Position numbers and translations under genes: made by a program. A stretch of 13,458 nucleotides of DNA, from NCBI GenBank assembly GCA_903858195.1, contig CAIOHW010000345.1:1-13458 (forward strand), written 5' to 3'. Below, one piece after another: positions 13,231-13,458 of this stretch. The DNA is from Oligoflexia bacterium (lineage in GTDB: Bacteria; Bdellovibrionota; UBA1018). Every line of letters starts with the position of its first letter. Position 1 is the first letter of the stretch. The notes below the pieces were generated by a model, which saw only the letters and a list, made by a program, of their open reading frames with translations, did not search any database and was not told the origin of the DNA.

Positions 13231-13458
13231 AATCTGGCCGTGCCTGGGGGCCGCCACCCTGTTTGCAGGAGTGATGCTGGAACCCATTTCTGCACTGGCC
13301 GCGATCCCCTCGGCAGGAGCCAGCCGGCAGGAGCTCCTCGCAGAGATCGCTCGTGCACCCCTGGGGGGGAACTTTAAGAAGTTGATGGAAGAGTGGACAT
13401 CAAGCCCTTCCCCTTCTCGTGGCCTGCGCCTGGCCGAAATCGCCCAGGACACCTCCCA
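13223..13458 (+). CDS. Exported protein of unknown function, N-terminal part (cut by window edge)
   Basis: An ATG at 13223 overlaps the preceding gene by 8 nt and opens a frame that stays open to the window end (78 codons). It begins MAKIWPCLGAATLFAGVM and continues LEPISALAAIPSAGASR: a short positive N-terminus, a hydrophobic core and a likely signal peptidase I site after SALA, so export to the periplasm or beyond is expected. The cysteine at residue 7 is not in a lipobox. The visible mature part (RQELLAEIARAPLGGNFKK) is amphipathic and gives no family. The overlap suggests co-expression with the coiled-coil membrane protein. There is no clear Shine-Dalgarno, so translation may depend on coupling. 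Confidence 0.7.
   Translation, partial: MAKIWPCLGAATLFAGVMLEPISALAAIPSAGASRQELLAEIARAPLGGNFKKLMEEWTSSPSPSRGLRLAEIAQDTS

Overview
The window is high-GC bacterial chromosome, densely packed and mostly housekeeping. Gene content (rimP-nusA-infB-rbfA-truB, gltX, hflX), Sec-exported proteins and a c-type cytochrome point to a Gram-negative bacterium. The IF2 N-terminus and the Ala/Pro-rich coiled-coil membrane protein recall Bdellovibrionota/deltaproteobacterial relatives. That placement is an impression from memory, not a search result.

Layout: (1) 1-1302, minus strand: a secreted protein with one CxxCH haem site, then the N-terminal part of glutamyl-tRNA synthetase (gltX, cut by the window edge). 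(2) 1303-1521: a divergent intergenic region with candidate promoters on both strands and a strong intrinsic terminator (hairpin plus nine T) placed between the rimP promoter and rimP, which looks like an attenuator. (3) 1522-7751, plus strand: the translation/transcription operon rimP-nusA-infB-rbfA-truB, with ATGA overlaps at rimP/nusA and rbfA/truB. (4) 7728-8976: a one-gene insertion at the 3' end of truB. An AAA+ ATPase with a winged-helix-like segment and a DUF4143 (PD-(D/E)XK-like) C-terminus is bracketed by 31-bp identical direct repeats. A perfect 30-bp palindrome ends one base before its start codon. (5) 9001-10275, minus strand: the ribosome-associated GTPase hflX. (6) 10345-12089, plus strand: a class IV PLP aminotransferase translationally coupled to an inositol-monophosphatase-family protein. 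(7) 12124-13458: a membrane-anchored coiled-coil, Pro/Ala-rich protein behind a near-consensus promoter, overlapping the start of an exported protein cut by the window edge.

The main discovery candidate is region 4. The direct repeats include the truB stop codon, so excision between them would leave truB intact. The repeat contains an imperfect palindrome (ACTT-N10-AAGT) built like the centre of the large operator-like palindrome (ACTT-N12-AAGT). Together with an apparently complete ATPase/nuclease-like protein, this suggests a minimal mobile or site-targeting cassette without a recognisable integrase. A second theme is that several first-in-operon genes have a -10-like hexamer only 6-9 nt before the ATG, which predicts leaderless or nearly leaderless mRNAs. 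The internal genes nusA and rbfA have clear Shine-Dalgarno sequences.
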